A stretch of DNA of 64,000 nucleotides from positions 49,912,001 through 49,976,000 of the forward strand of contig CM060731.1 in assembly GCA_030704615.1 (NCBI GenBank), read 5' to 3'. The notes under the pieces are model-generated. The model was not told the origin of the DNA. It saw only the letters and a list, made by a program, of their open reading frames with translations, and did no database searches. The position numbers were made by a program, and so were the translations under genes. Shown here one piece after another: positions 30,266 to 41,377 of this stretch. Origin of the DNA: Takakia lepidozioides. Its lineage: Eukaryota; Streptophyta; Takakiopsida; Takakiales; Takakiaceae. Positions within the stretch are counted from its first letter, which is position 1. Each line of letters starts with the position of its first letter.

Positions 30266-33200
30266 ATGAGTGATGAAAGAGAAGCTAGACGACAGAGATA
30301 TTCAGCAAAAAGAGAAAGCTATCTGAAAGCTAATTATCCATATCTTTGGGAGAGAGGAATAGACATAGGGGAATCATCTGGACCTCTCACACCATTAAGA
30401 TCAAAGAGTACATCACCTACACCGGAAGAACTAGAGTTGGATGCCACTCCTTCTGTTTCTTTGCAAGAAAGATTAAGGGAATTGGTACAGGAAGAAGATC
30501 AATCACGAGGTGAAAGATCTGAGGTACATCCTTGGATAAAAGACTTGACAGAAATCTTGATAAGAGTTGGCATGGAACACCAAAAGCAGGAACTCCAGTT
30601 TCTGAAGCAGAAGGTGAAGAAGGAGAAGAGGATGTGGCAGAGCCAACGGAGAGTTCAGACTCTCCAACACCATTACAGTTGAGTTACATGAGTGACGAAG
30701 AAACCCAAGGGCAGAACTTGGAGGATGAAAACAGAGAGAAGAAATTAGAGAGGAAGAATATGAAGAAGTAGACCCAACAGTTGAGGTTGAGACTACAACC
30801 AGGACATCCCAACCCGTTGGACCTGGATCAAGTGGAACACTTGGATCACAGGCCAACGAAGGTGTCGGCTCAGGGGGATCAGGCGGGCTGCCTGGATCTG
30901 GCTCTGGGGGACAGGGAGTGTGGGAAGTAGTGCAACTAAAGCTGGGAATACTGTGAATATCGTGGGGTCGGAAGCAGGAAGTGCTCAAGGGCCACCACTT
31001 GGTGGAAGATCCACCACAAAAAGAACAGGTCCAGAAGGACCAGCACCAGTAAGGGTGCCAGCACCTGTCAGTGGGCAGAAGGTAGGGCCACAGATGGCGT
31101 TACAACCAACACGGGCAAAACCACCCTTTCCAATATATTCAGGAAAAGGGGATCCCGATGTACACATTAGCCAATTTGAGCACATGTGTATAGTGAACAA
31201 TGAGAATGGCGATGATGCCAAGATGAGACTGTTTCCTTGTTCACTTATCAAGAAAGCAATGAATGGTATGCAAGATTCCCTGATAATCATTTCCTAACCT
31301 GGAATGGCTTGAATACAACATTTCGAAATAGGTTCAGGACAAGTAAAACTGAGGATGAAGTGTATGGAAGTTTACAACAGCTGAAGCAGAAGAAGCATGA
31401 AACTGTTGAAGAGTATATGGAGAAGATGGAATTGATGATGAAAAAGCTGGCTGCAGTACCAGCGCCCGGGTTACAGAAGACTTGGTTTGTGAGTGGACTA
31501 AGACCAGAATTGCAAAAGAAAGTGGATATGTTATCCCATAATACAGTGGAGGAGGCATTTGAAACTGCGAACAGAATTGAGCAATTGGGAATGCTCAGGA
31601 GAGAGAAAAAGAAGATGAGGACTCTGAGGATGAGTCAGATGAAGAAGAAGAGCAAGAACTAAAAAGAAAGAGTAAGAGAAAGGAGAAGTTGAAGAGGGAT
31701 AACTATGAAAAAAAATTGGAAGAAATCTTGAAGAAGTATGCCACAGAGGCTGCAACACATTGGAGGAAGGGTGTATGGTGTGCAAAGTGCCAGAATGAAG
31801 GCCATACCACCACAGAATGCCACATGAAGGAGAAACACTGTACTATCTGTAAAATGGATAACCATTCTACTGAGAATTGTTACTACAACAGAAGGACAGC
31901 TGCAAGAGAACCTAGGCAAGTAAGGGTGCATCAGGTGCAGCCCCAGCCAAGAAGAAACAATGATCAGGACCACTATGGTAGGTCTGGTGGTTATAACAAT
32001 GGCATGGAAGGGAGAGGTAATTCAAGAGGGAATTACCAAGGAAATTCCAGAGGCAACTATCAGGGTAATCCAAGGGGGAATTACCAGCCGGGAATCAGGA
32101 TTATAGAAATAATCCAAGAACAGACCAAGGGCGAGGACCCAATGGTGAAGAGCTATGTTACTATTGTAATCAGCCAGGACATCGCAAGCAGCCTGTTCAT
32201 TCTGGATAAGACACCAGAATGAGATGAGAGCTCCTGTGAATGAGGGCCCAGTGGTGGCAGCTCACATGGTTAGGCCATATGTTGTACCAGAAGTAAGTAC
32301 AATGATAGTAACAAGAAGTAAAGCCAAACTAATACCTCCAGTAGAAGAGGAAGAAGATGAGAATGGAAGTGGCAATGATATGCCTGAAGATGAAGAGACT
32401 TGGAAAGATGAGAAGGAACTGCACAAGGAAGTGGCAGATACTATAAGGGAAATGCAAAAGAGTACTGATATTCTTGTGGCAGATTCCTCTGATTCGGATG
32501 GAGAAAAAGAAGGAAATGAGGAAGAAAGGAAAAAAGAAGATGCAGACATGCAAAGTAATGAAGAGACTTTGGCTGAAGTAATATGCCAGACCAAAGCAGA
32601 AATTACCATTGGACAGCTATTAGCGGTGGCACCTTATTGTAGGCACAGGCTGTATCAAGCAATCAATCGAATTACCCAAGAGACAGGAAACACAGACCTG
32701 AACAGCAAGGTGACCAGTTATAATGTGAAGCCGGAAGGGCGAGAAACAGTCATGGACTTTGATGATTCTATGCCAGTAATCCAATTGAGAATTGGAAGCA
32801 CAGAACTAACTGATGTACTGATAGATGGGGGTTCTGGAGTAAATATCATGACAGACCAATTAAGGAAGAAGCTTGGTAAGTAACATGAAACCAGCCCCAT
32901 TTACAGTAACAATGGCAGATCAAAGAAGTGTACAGCCATTGGGATTAATAAGAGGAGTTAAGATACAGATACAGAAAATGATCTTTATGATCACAGTAAC
33001 TGTATTAAAAATGGATGAAGTCATGGAGGCTTACTCCTTATTATTGGGATGTCCGTGGCTGAAACAGGCTAGAGTATTCCATGACTGGAATTCTCAGTTA
33101 CTAACCGTGCATAATGGGATACACGAGATACAAATTACCACAAAGAAATCTAGTGGATTACCTGCTACAAGAAGACCTCGAGGAGTCAGAGAGTATGACT

Positions 33201-34837
33201 GGAAAGGAGGACTGGATGAGGAGCAGGAAGCTACCCTATTTGCTGCACACCCAGAGTGGGAGCAGGTTGCAGAGATGCGGCTGGAAAGCCTAAGTTGTTT
33301 GAGAGGTATCTGCTGTGGTGTAGTGACAGCAACACCAACTGAAGAAGAAACCAGCATTTACCCATCACATTTCTATGAAGAAAGAGAAGGAGAAATAGAA
33401 ATCCTAGAAGAACCAGCCACTGTGAGCTTACAGGATGAAGTGGTGACTGGTTGGACAATCACAGCTGATGAGCAGGTGAGGGAAGTAAATGTGGGAACTA
33501 AAGAGGAACCGAGGATGGTGAAAGTAGGAGCTGATTTGGAGCCGGAATTCTTCGAAGAAGCTAAAAGCTTGTTCATCAAATACAGAGATGTATTTGCTTG
33601 GAGCTATGAGGATCTAAAAGGGATACCACCTGAAGTCTGTCAGCATAAGATTGAACTGGAACCAGGGTCAGTACCAATCAAGCAGGCGAGGTATAGAATG
33701 AATCCCAACTACGCATAGAAGGTTGGAGAAGAGATAAAGAAGTTGGCTGAGGCTAAGTTTATATACCCAATAGAGTATACAACTTGGTTGTCACCCATTG
33801 TTATAGTTCCCAAGAATAATGGCAAACTAAGAGTATGTGTGAACTATAAGAAGCTGAATGCTTGTACGAAGAAAGATCCTTTCCCTTTGCCATTCACAGA
33901 AGCAGTATTAGACACTGTGGCAGGCCATGAGATGTACTCATTCATGGATGGCTTCAGTGGTTATAATCAAGCGCAAGTGGCAGAAGAAGACCAAGGGAAA
34001 ACAGCTTTCATCACAGACTGGGGGGCTTATGCATACAAAGTCATGCCCTTGGACTTTGTAATGCACCCGCGACCTTTCAGAGAGTGATAAGTGAATCTTT
34101 TCATGAGTATCTGGATGATTTCATGCAGGTATTCTTGGATGATTTCAGTGTGTACAGCTCTAAGAGTGAGCACTTGCATAAATTGGAGTTATGTTTGGCC
34201 AGATGCAGGATGAGAGGTCTGGGCCTGAATCCAGAGAAGTGTACTTTCTGTGTGAACTCAGGGGTGCTTCTGGGACACATTGTGTGTAAGAAGGGACTCC
34301 TTGTGGATCCCAGAATGACAGAGTCCATTAAAGCCTCTCCACCACCAGTGAATGTTAAAAGTCTACGGAGATTCCTTGGGCAAACCAGTTATTACAGGAG
34401 ATTTGTCAAAAGGTATGCACAAATAGCAGCACCATTGAGCAAACTACTGAAGAAAGATGCAGTGTTTGCCTGGACAGCTGAATGTCAACAGACATTTGAG
34501 GAACTTACACTGTCAGTAACAACTACACCTGTGCTGATTAACCCTCACTGGCATGTAGTATTTCATGTTCACTGCGATGCATCAGGAGAAGCGTTGGGAG
34601 CGTGTTAGCCCAGAATGTTACAGGGAATATAGATTCACCTGTGTACTATGCTAGCCGGTTGATAAACAGTGCTGAGAGGAACTATAGCACAACGGAAAGA
34701 GAAGCATTGGCAATGATCTATGCAGTGAAGAAATTCAGGCATTACCTGTTGGGCAAGAAGTTTATGTTCTATGTGGATCACCAGGCTCTGATATACCTGG
34801 TAAACAAACCTCTGATAACGGAAGAATAGTAAGATGG
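30266..34837 (+). pseudogene. gag-pol: Element B ORF2-gag-protease-RT-RNase H, multiply frameshifted
   Basis: Open pieces at 30266, 30920, 31237, 31689, 32224, 32873, 33743, 34084 and 34602 together cover the same domains as element A: gag, three zinc knuckles, the DGGSG protease site, RT with FLDD and RNase H. Breaks relative to A are mostly losses of one base in short runs, for example near 30557, 31258, 31608, 32088, 32186, 34049, 34602 and 34817. Two bases are lost near 32877. A CAG-to-TAG change gives a stop at 33716-33718. Where element A is broken at 13337, this copy keeps the extra G, so the two copies have independent lesions. Confidence 0.85.
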
Positions 34838-36016
34838 TTGATAATCTTGCACGAGTTTGAGTTCGAGGTTGTTTACAAGCCTGGGAGACTGCATCTTGTG
34901 GCGGATCATTTGTCACGATTGTCAACAGGAGAACCAGCCACAGGAATAGATGATCAATTACCAGATGCGAGTCTCTTTGCAGTGGAGGTGCAGGGAAGTG
35001 CAGATGACTGGTTAGATTGGCAGTGGCCAATCAGATACTACTTTGCTCATGGTCAGTGCCCACCTAGTTATGGTAAGGAGCAGAAGAAGAGAATCGCTAT
35101 CAAAGCTGTACCTTATACTATGGTAGGAAGCAGAATGTATAAGTTAGGACATGATGGAGTACTAAAACGATGCTTGTACCACCATGAAGTAAATAAAGTT
35201 TTGGCGGAAGTTCATAAAGGAGTGGCTGGAGGTCATTTTGGAGAAGAGACTACCAGTAGAAAGATACTACTCGCAGGATACTGGTGGCCTACTTTGTTCA
35301 AAGATGTACACGAGTATTGTCAGAAGTGTGAAGAATGTCAGAGGCTAGGACCTTTGCAGAGATCTGGAAGGATGGCCTTGCATCCTACAATGCCTACGGA
35401 ACCATTTCAGAAATGGGGACTAGACTTTGTTGGACCAATGAACCCACCATCCAAGAATACACGAAACAGGTACATAATTACAGCCACTGATTATACTACA
35501 AAGTGGGTGGAAGCTAAAGCTTTGAGGGACAACACAACCAAGTCCACAACAAGGTTCCTGTACGAGAACATACTTACACGATTTGGCTGTCCCTTAGAAT
35601 TTATCAGTGATCAGGGAAGTCACTTCATGAATGAGACCATTGAGTTGTTGACTAAAGAGTTTATGATTGTGCATAGAAAGAGTACAACATATTACCCACA
35701 GGGTAATGGGCAGGCAGAGGCTACCAACAAAATACTACGTACTATCTTGACTAAGATAGTCAATGCAAACAGAACGGATTGGGATACAAAGCTGCTGACA
35801 GCTTTGTGGTCATACAGGACTTCATATAAAGTCACCACTAAGTATACACCATTCCAATTAGTTTATGGTATGGAAGCCTTACTTCCAGTGGAATTCCTGT
35901 TACCTACCATGAGAACGGAGTGGGGAAGAGAATGGAATTGCAAGACTCCATCAAGGTCAGGAAACATGAATTATACCATGTGGAAGAAGTACGTGCTGAT
36001 GCAGCTGATAATATGA
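34838..36016 (+). CDS. pol: Element B RNase H end and integrase (392 aa, frame lost at 3' end)
   Basis: The frame starts in the RNase H tail (VVYKPGRLHLVADHLSRLST) and carries the integrase HHCC module and all three catalytic acids (FVGP Asp, SDQGSHF Asp, QAEATNK Glu). Loss of one base near 35928 (GGGGAAGAG versus GGGGAAAAAG in A) shifts it to a false end at 36016. The GPY-type module then lies in the next frame from 35920. Confidence 0.85.
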   Translation: MIILHEFEFEVVYKPGRLHLVADHLSRLSTGEPATGIDDQLPDASLFAVEVQGSADDWLDWQWPIRYYFAHGQCPPSYGKEQKKRIAIKAVPYTMVGSRMYKLGHDGVLKRCLYHHEVNKVLAEVHKGVAGGHFGEETTSRKILLAGYWWPTLFKDVHEYCQKCEECQRLGPLQRSGRMALHPTMPTEPFQKWGLDFVGPMNPPSKNTRNRYIITATDYTTKWVEAKALRDNTTKSTTRFLYENILTRFGCPLEFISDQGSHFMNETIELLTKEFMIVHRKSTTYYPQGNGQAEATNKILRTILTKIVNANRTDWDTKLLTALWSYRTSYKVTTKYTPFQLVYGMEALLPVEFLLPTMRTEWGREWNCKTPSRSGNMNYTMWKKYVLMQLII

Positions 36017-37299
36017 CCAGAATTCAGATGAAGCGAAAGGAACAGTTTGATGAAGGCAAGTTAAAGACTTTTAAGACGGGGGATTTGGTTCTATGGTTGC
36101 AGAAGAAAGGAAAGATTCAAGCTTCTAAGCTTAAATCACCATGGAAAGGACCTTATGTCATACAAAAGATGTATGATAACAACACCGCCATGTTACAAAC
36201 CATTAACAAAGAAATGCTGGGAAGAGTCAATGCCAATAAGTTGAAGGGGTACAATGGTATCCATGACAAACCCTTGCAGCATGATTTGCATGTTGAACCG
36301 CAAGAGCAGTCACGGGCTGCACCAGTGTTACGAACGGAGTATGGAGCACTTCTCGCTAGGCCCAACATATATGACCAGGGCGGCCAAAACAAACGTGACA
36401 CAGCTTATCACAGCCCATCAAGGCAAAGCACAGCCTATCACAGCCCATCACGACGTGACACAGCCTATCACAGCCCATCACGACGTGACATAGCCTATCA
36501 CAGCCCATCAAGGCAAAGCACAGCCTATCACAGCCTATCACAACGTGACACAGCCTATCACAGCCCATCACGACGTGACATAGCCTATCACAGCCCATCA
36601 AGGCAAAACACAGCCTATTACAGCCCAACACGGCGCAACACAGCCTATCACAACCTACCACGGCGTGTCACAGCCTATCACAGCTTACCACAGTGCATCA
36701 CAGCCTATCACAGCGTAACACAGTATGACACAGCCTGTCACAGTTCAACACAGCCTACTAAAGTTACACGATCCATAGAATCAGTGACAAGTGGACGCAT
36801 AATAACTTCAGGAAAATGGCTGACGGAAGAGAAAACGGAAATTACTTTAAAAATAGACACGTGGAGGTCAGAGCGCGACACACAGCCGAGAAGGAAGTAC
36901 AAGAACAGGTGTCAAAAAGAAAGAGGACAAGAACGGCCGTCAAAAGGGATGAAAGGCGGGCCCATTAATGAATACGGAAAAAGGGAAACGGAACGAACGA
37001 CAAGTACAGAAAAGCGGAATTCTTGTCACATGTGTGATCCTAGTGGACTATCCAACAGGGAAAGTCCACTAAAGAAAATAAAATCTAAAATCCAGTCACA
37101 ACGGATACAGCCAATAGAAAACCAGAGAAAGGATCAAGAAAATGGAGGGAAATTGAGCGCAAGAGGCGGCGTCGTTCTGAGTAACGGGCGTCTCGACGGG
37201 ACAGACCATCAATGCTATAGCTTGGAAACTATGGAGGAACTAACAGACTATACGCTCGCAATATTACTTACGCAGTGGCATAGACACGAAAGGACATAG
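35920..37299 (+). CDS. pol: Element B integrase C-terminus fused in frame to ORF3 start
   Basis: This frame holds the integrase GPY-type module (SPWKGPYVI), twelve 10-residue TAYHSP repeats, the basic tail, and then, without a stop, the ORF3 start (ATG 37231). It ends at a TAG (37297-37299) where element A has GAG. The continuity suggests that ORF3 may be expressed as part of the Pol polyprotein, although element A has one extra base at the junction and reads differently. Which copy is ancestral cannot be decided from two sequences. Confidence 0.7.
   Translation: MGKRMELQDSIKVRKHELYHVEEVRADAADNMTRIQMKRKEQFDEGKLKTFKTGDLVLWLQKKGKIQASKLKSPWKGPYVIQKMYDNNTAMLQTINKEMLGRVNANKLKGYNGIHDKPLQHDLHVEPQEQSRAAPVLRTEYGALLARPNIYDQGGQNKRDTAYHSPSRQSTAYHSPSRRDTAYHSPSRRDIAYHSPSRQSTAYHSLSQRDTAYHSPSRRDIAYHSPSRQNTAYYSPTRRNTAYHNLPRRVTAYHSLPQCITAYHSVTQYDTACHSSTQPTKVTRSIESVTSGRIITSGKWLTEEKTEITLKIDTWRSERDTQPRRKYKNRCQKERGQERPSKGMKGGPINEYGKRETERTTSTEKRNSCHMCDPSGLSNRESPLKKIKSKIQSQRIQPIENQRKDQENGGKLSARGGVVLSNGRLDGTDHQCYSLETMEELTDYTLAILLTQWHRHERT
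36394..36753 (+). repeat. In-frame 30-bp coding repeat, 12 units (element B)
   Basis: Twelve 10-residue units are present, compared with eight in element A. The extra units are internal copies of RDTAYHSPSR, RDIAYHSPSR and QSTAYHSPSR, so the array grew or shrank by unequal exchange or slippage in multiples of 30 bp without disturbing the frame. Confidence 0.9.
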
Positions 37300-40200
37300 C
37301 GGAGCTTTTCTCTTGAGCGATGCTTGCAAGCCCCGCAGGCTTACAAGAAATTACCCATAGCTTTCTGCGGCAACCATATGTTTATGCTTTGTGCACTACA
37401 GGCATTCCTGCAGTTGTTACAGCCAAAACAGTTCTGTGAGTCTAAAATGAAGAGAGTAAGAGGAATGGAGGAAATCAGGGTGAAGAGCACCACAATTCTG
37501 CAGAAACAAACAATTGCTACCCCACAGGCGATACAGTTACTGGAGGAGCTGAGATTGCAAGGATTGCAAAGCCTAGATTGGACATTACACCATAGACAGT
37601 ACATGTTACAATTTTTGCAGAACTTTGAGCCAAGGGCAGGAACAACAACGGTGAAGGGAGTTGAATTGATGATTACTCCCCTATACCTCCAGCAATTGTT
37701 TCGATTGCCAGCAGGTCAGGTGCATGTGGGGGAACACAGGGCAAGACTGCAAATATGGGACTTATTCCAAGAAGGGAGTTTCTTTAAAACTCAGGGTTAT
37801 GCTTGTACCAAGGCTGTGTACCCAGGGCTAAAAGAGGTAGGCCAGGTATTGAACGTTCTGATTGCCATGAAACAGAACCAACAGTATTTGAGCAGATCCT
37901 TCACGGAGGAAATACTCAAAGGCCTGAAGGGACAAGAGGTACAATGGGCGGACATAATGTACAACGCACTGGTAGAGGAGATGAAAAGATTACAAGGTAC
38001 TACCGCAAAGTCTCCTATCATAGTGTCTGGCCCAATCATTGCTCAAATAATCCTTGATTCTGGCATACTTGATGCGCAAGAAAGAAAGGAAATGGGAGTG
38101 TTTGAGCCAGAAACAACTGCAATGGAAGAGCAAGGCTCTTCACACAGTGAGGGTGGACTAGCAGGGCAACCTGAGACTAAGAGGCAGAGACGGGGAAAGA
38201 CTGTAGTGGCGGATCCACTGGCTTCACGGATTCCGCATGATAATGTTTCCCAAGCTCATGGCCAGGAAGGGGCACAGCAGCACAGAGAAATGCTATTACT
38301 GGAAGCAGGACCTTCAGAGAGGGAGGAGGAAGTTACTTCTGTATCACAACCATCACAGCCAGCTGATCGACTTGTCACAAGGTCACAAGTTATCCATGCA
38401 GCTCAACCAAAATAATTGATTTGGAAAGAGAAGGGTTAGATATTCCAACTACAGAACAGATAGTGGCAGAAATGGAGAAGGGGGACCTTCTCTATGAATA
38501 TTCTGGTCTGGTCAAGGAGACAGAGATCCCAGAGGTGCAACAGTTGCCCAAGGGAAATCCTGAGGTGCATATAATACACACACCTGTGTCGGAGGTACCA
38601 CAGGCGGAAGGTCATGACACTGTAGCACCGGTGATAGATGAAGTAGTTCAGGAAGAAAATCCGGTGGGACAATGGCCTGAATGGTTAGTGAGACATCACA
38701 CTGTTGAAGATCAGGAGGAACAGCAGCAACCTCACCATGATGACCCTCAACAGGCAATGCTGATGAGTTCCATAGGCAGGACAATTAATTTGTTGGGGAC
38801 TTATGTCAAATCCCATGTTCCAATTACCCAATTGACAGCCTTGAGAGAGGAACTCAGGAAGGAGTTTGAGGCTCGACTAGCCACTGAGTGTGCAAACAAG
38901 GTCGATGAAGAGGTCACTCTCAAGATGAAGCAGGACTTGGGAAATACAGAAATGGCTTTGCAATTGGCCAAGGAACAATTGATTGAGGCAGGCCTCGCGC
39001 AAGACCAGTTGCACGAAGCACATAAGCAACAGCTATACCAAATGCAGGTGCAGCATGAAAGCAAGTTGCAAGAAGTAAATGCACTACATACGGAGTTGCA
39101 AACAGTGCATGACAGGATGGCGATACAATGTGCTACATTCACAACTATGCTTGACCAATCTACAAAAGAAATAAACAGTCAAGCGGAAAAATGTACGAAG
39201 GCAGAAGAAGAGAATGTTGAGCAAATGAAGCTCATTGTCGATATGAAGAATACAATCTGTCGAAATGAAGATACTTTCAAGCAATACAGGCAGATTGAAG
39301 CTGATCAAGAGAAGCACATCGTGGAGTTGCAACAAACCATCATGGCCAATAGAAATGAAATCGCGGTCAATAACAAGGCTTGGAAGGAAGCCAATAATTT
39401 ACTTGCTGCTTATGCGCAATTGGTTGAACCTTAGGCGAAGCGCATGGAGGCTTTACAACAACAGTTGGAATTGTACAAGCTAAGAGAGGAGCAAACTCTC
39501 AGGGGAACCACAAGCAACTTGGTGGATAACAGCCTTATGCAGGTCTGGTCAGCACAAGGGCCAGTAGAGGGCAAAGCACCACGAAAGCTCACCCAAAGCG
39601 AGATGAATGAGCTCAGGCTGTAGGTGCATAACATTACCACAACTACTATAGACAATGTCTATAGTAGGATAGCAGAGTTACAAGAGGATGTAGACGGACT
39701 GCAGACTCAAGTAGAAGACCTCACTTCAAACATCGACAAAAGAGTCTATATCCCTCAGGAACAGCTAATGGCTTCTTATTTACAAGCCAGAACTTTGGCT
39801 TTTCAGTCTTCACAGGAGGTGCAGGAGATGCCAATGATACAAGAGCCAGTACCACCACCACCACAACAAGTCACTATACCAGTAGCTGAACCTGTGGTTA
39901 CTACAACCTCACCACAGCCACCACAGCCGGAGGTATGGGGCAATGCCGCTTTTAACCCACCTAAAACTCCAGCTGCAAGGGAGTACAGTAGGGCTATGAT
40001 TATGCCCTTCAACCAAATTCCCATCATGTTGGATTTGGCTTGGAAAGAATTTAGTCCTCCGCAGTCATTCGCACATTACTACCAAATCATGCGTATTTGG
40101 CTGCCAGTGGCAACTAGGACTAAAGTTCTTCCGAACAATCGACATATTGAAGATCATCACTTTGCACAAGGTAGCAAGTATTGTCATGGGATGTGGGTTA

Positions 40201-40914
40201 TACTACGCTGCTTGTTTTCTGGTACGTTACCACATTGAGCAACAAAAGATGCAAACACGCTTTCTGAGTTATTCCAGTGGAGATCATTGGGTATTACCTT
40301 CGGTGCCACCTCATATGTACCTATATGACCCAAAAGTTATGATGCAAAAGGATTCTCAAATTCGTTCATGGTTTCAAGCGGTCTGGAACCATTTGTCAAC
40401 ACAGAAATTCGGCATTGATGACATTTTCTATAAGGGACATGTGGCATGGAAATACTTGCACGCTGCACCAGTAATTGGTACCCCACTCACCTGGACAGAC
40501 AAGGAGCTCAGTGTCTACACCAATTTTGCTGTTCAGCGGTTATACCAAGTTGTAAAATACAAACTTCCAGACATGGTAGGACAGCATTGTATGCCCCAGA
40601 TGATTCCACAAAAAGTTCGAAAATTAAAACACCTGAGAAGCGATGAGGATTCTGATACAATTGTTTCTTCACCAAATTCTTTTGACATGGGAGAAGACTA
40701 TGCAGTTCAAATGGCAGAGAAGAAGCGAAGGGGGTCTCCTATGCCGGAAATGTTACCTCCATATCAGCCTCCAGAGGGCCTCACTTATCCAGGTAGTGAT
40801 CAACCATCTCCGTCAACCAGAGACAGACCTCGGGCTCGTACACACAGTCCGCCACGAAACTCTCAACGTCAAAAAGGTGCTCACTCACAAAGGTTTGCTA
40901 GTCGAAATCAGTAA
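37231..40914 (+). pseudogene. Element B ORF3, interrupted
   Basis: It matches the element A ORF3 throughout. Breaks are TAG at 37297-37299, a one-base loss near 38409 giving TAA, TAG at 39432-39434 and 39621-39623 (both CAG in A), and an approximately 83-bp deletion near 40170 corresponding to 19761-19843 of element A. The piece 37324-38415 is open for 363 codons and 38421-39434 for 337 codons. Comparison of the copies supports one ancestral ORF of about 1250 codons. Confidence 0.75.
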
Positions 40915-40935
40915 ACCGTGAGGACACGGCTTTTT

Positions 40936-40952
40936 GAGGGGGGAAGGGGTAA
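40936..40952 (+). other. Polypurine tract, element B
   Basis: GAGGGGGGAAGGGGTAA precedes the 3' LTR start, identical to the tract in element A. Confidence 0.85.
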
Positions 40953-41377
40953 TGTTAGAGGACTGTCGGGGACTTAGACATTTATACGGGATCTGTAGGG
41001 TACCCTTAATTTTTGCACAGACTGAGATTAACAGGAGCCTTAGGGGTGACAGCAGCGCACTGTAGAGGGGGGTTACACAGCCCGTCACAGTCGTCACAGC
41101 CGACACAGCCAACACAGCCCGTCACAGTCGTCACAGTCGTCACAGCCATCACAGCCAACACAGTCGTCACAGCCATCACAGCCAACACAGCTCGTCACAG
41201 TCGTCACAGCAGACACAGCCGACACAGCCAACACAGCCCGTCACAGTCGGCACAGCCACACAGCCAGTCACAGCCCGACACAGCCAACACAGTCGCACAG
41301 CCAGTCACAGCCCGTCACAGTTTCACACAGCCAGTCACAGCTTGACACAGCTGTCACGATCATAGGGAACGAAGAGT
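40953..41377 (+). repeat. 3' LTR of element B, truncated
   Basis: It starts TGTTAGAGG and matches the other LTRs through the minisatellite to ...GGGAACGAAGAGT, then stops at 41377, where unrelated sequence (GGTTGTGGGTGTATACGG) begins. About 600 bp of LTR are missing. Confidence 0.9.

Larger units (their letters stand above)
28657..41377 (+). mobile_element. Ty3/gypsy LTR retrotransposon, element B (same family as A)
   Basis: It is nearly identical to element A along its length, with the same order: LTR, PBS, ORF1, ORF2, gag, protease, RT, RNase H, integrase, ORF3, PPT. The 3' LTR is cut after 425 bp, and no target duplication of the left flank (GTTTG) is seen on the right. The copy carries many one-base deletions, several in-frame TAG codons and an approximately 83-bp deletion in ORF3, so it is defective as read. 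Confidence 0.92.
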
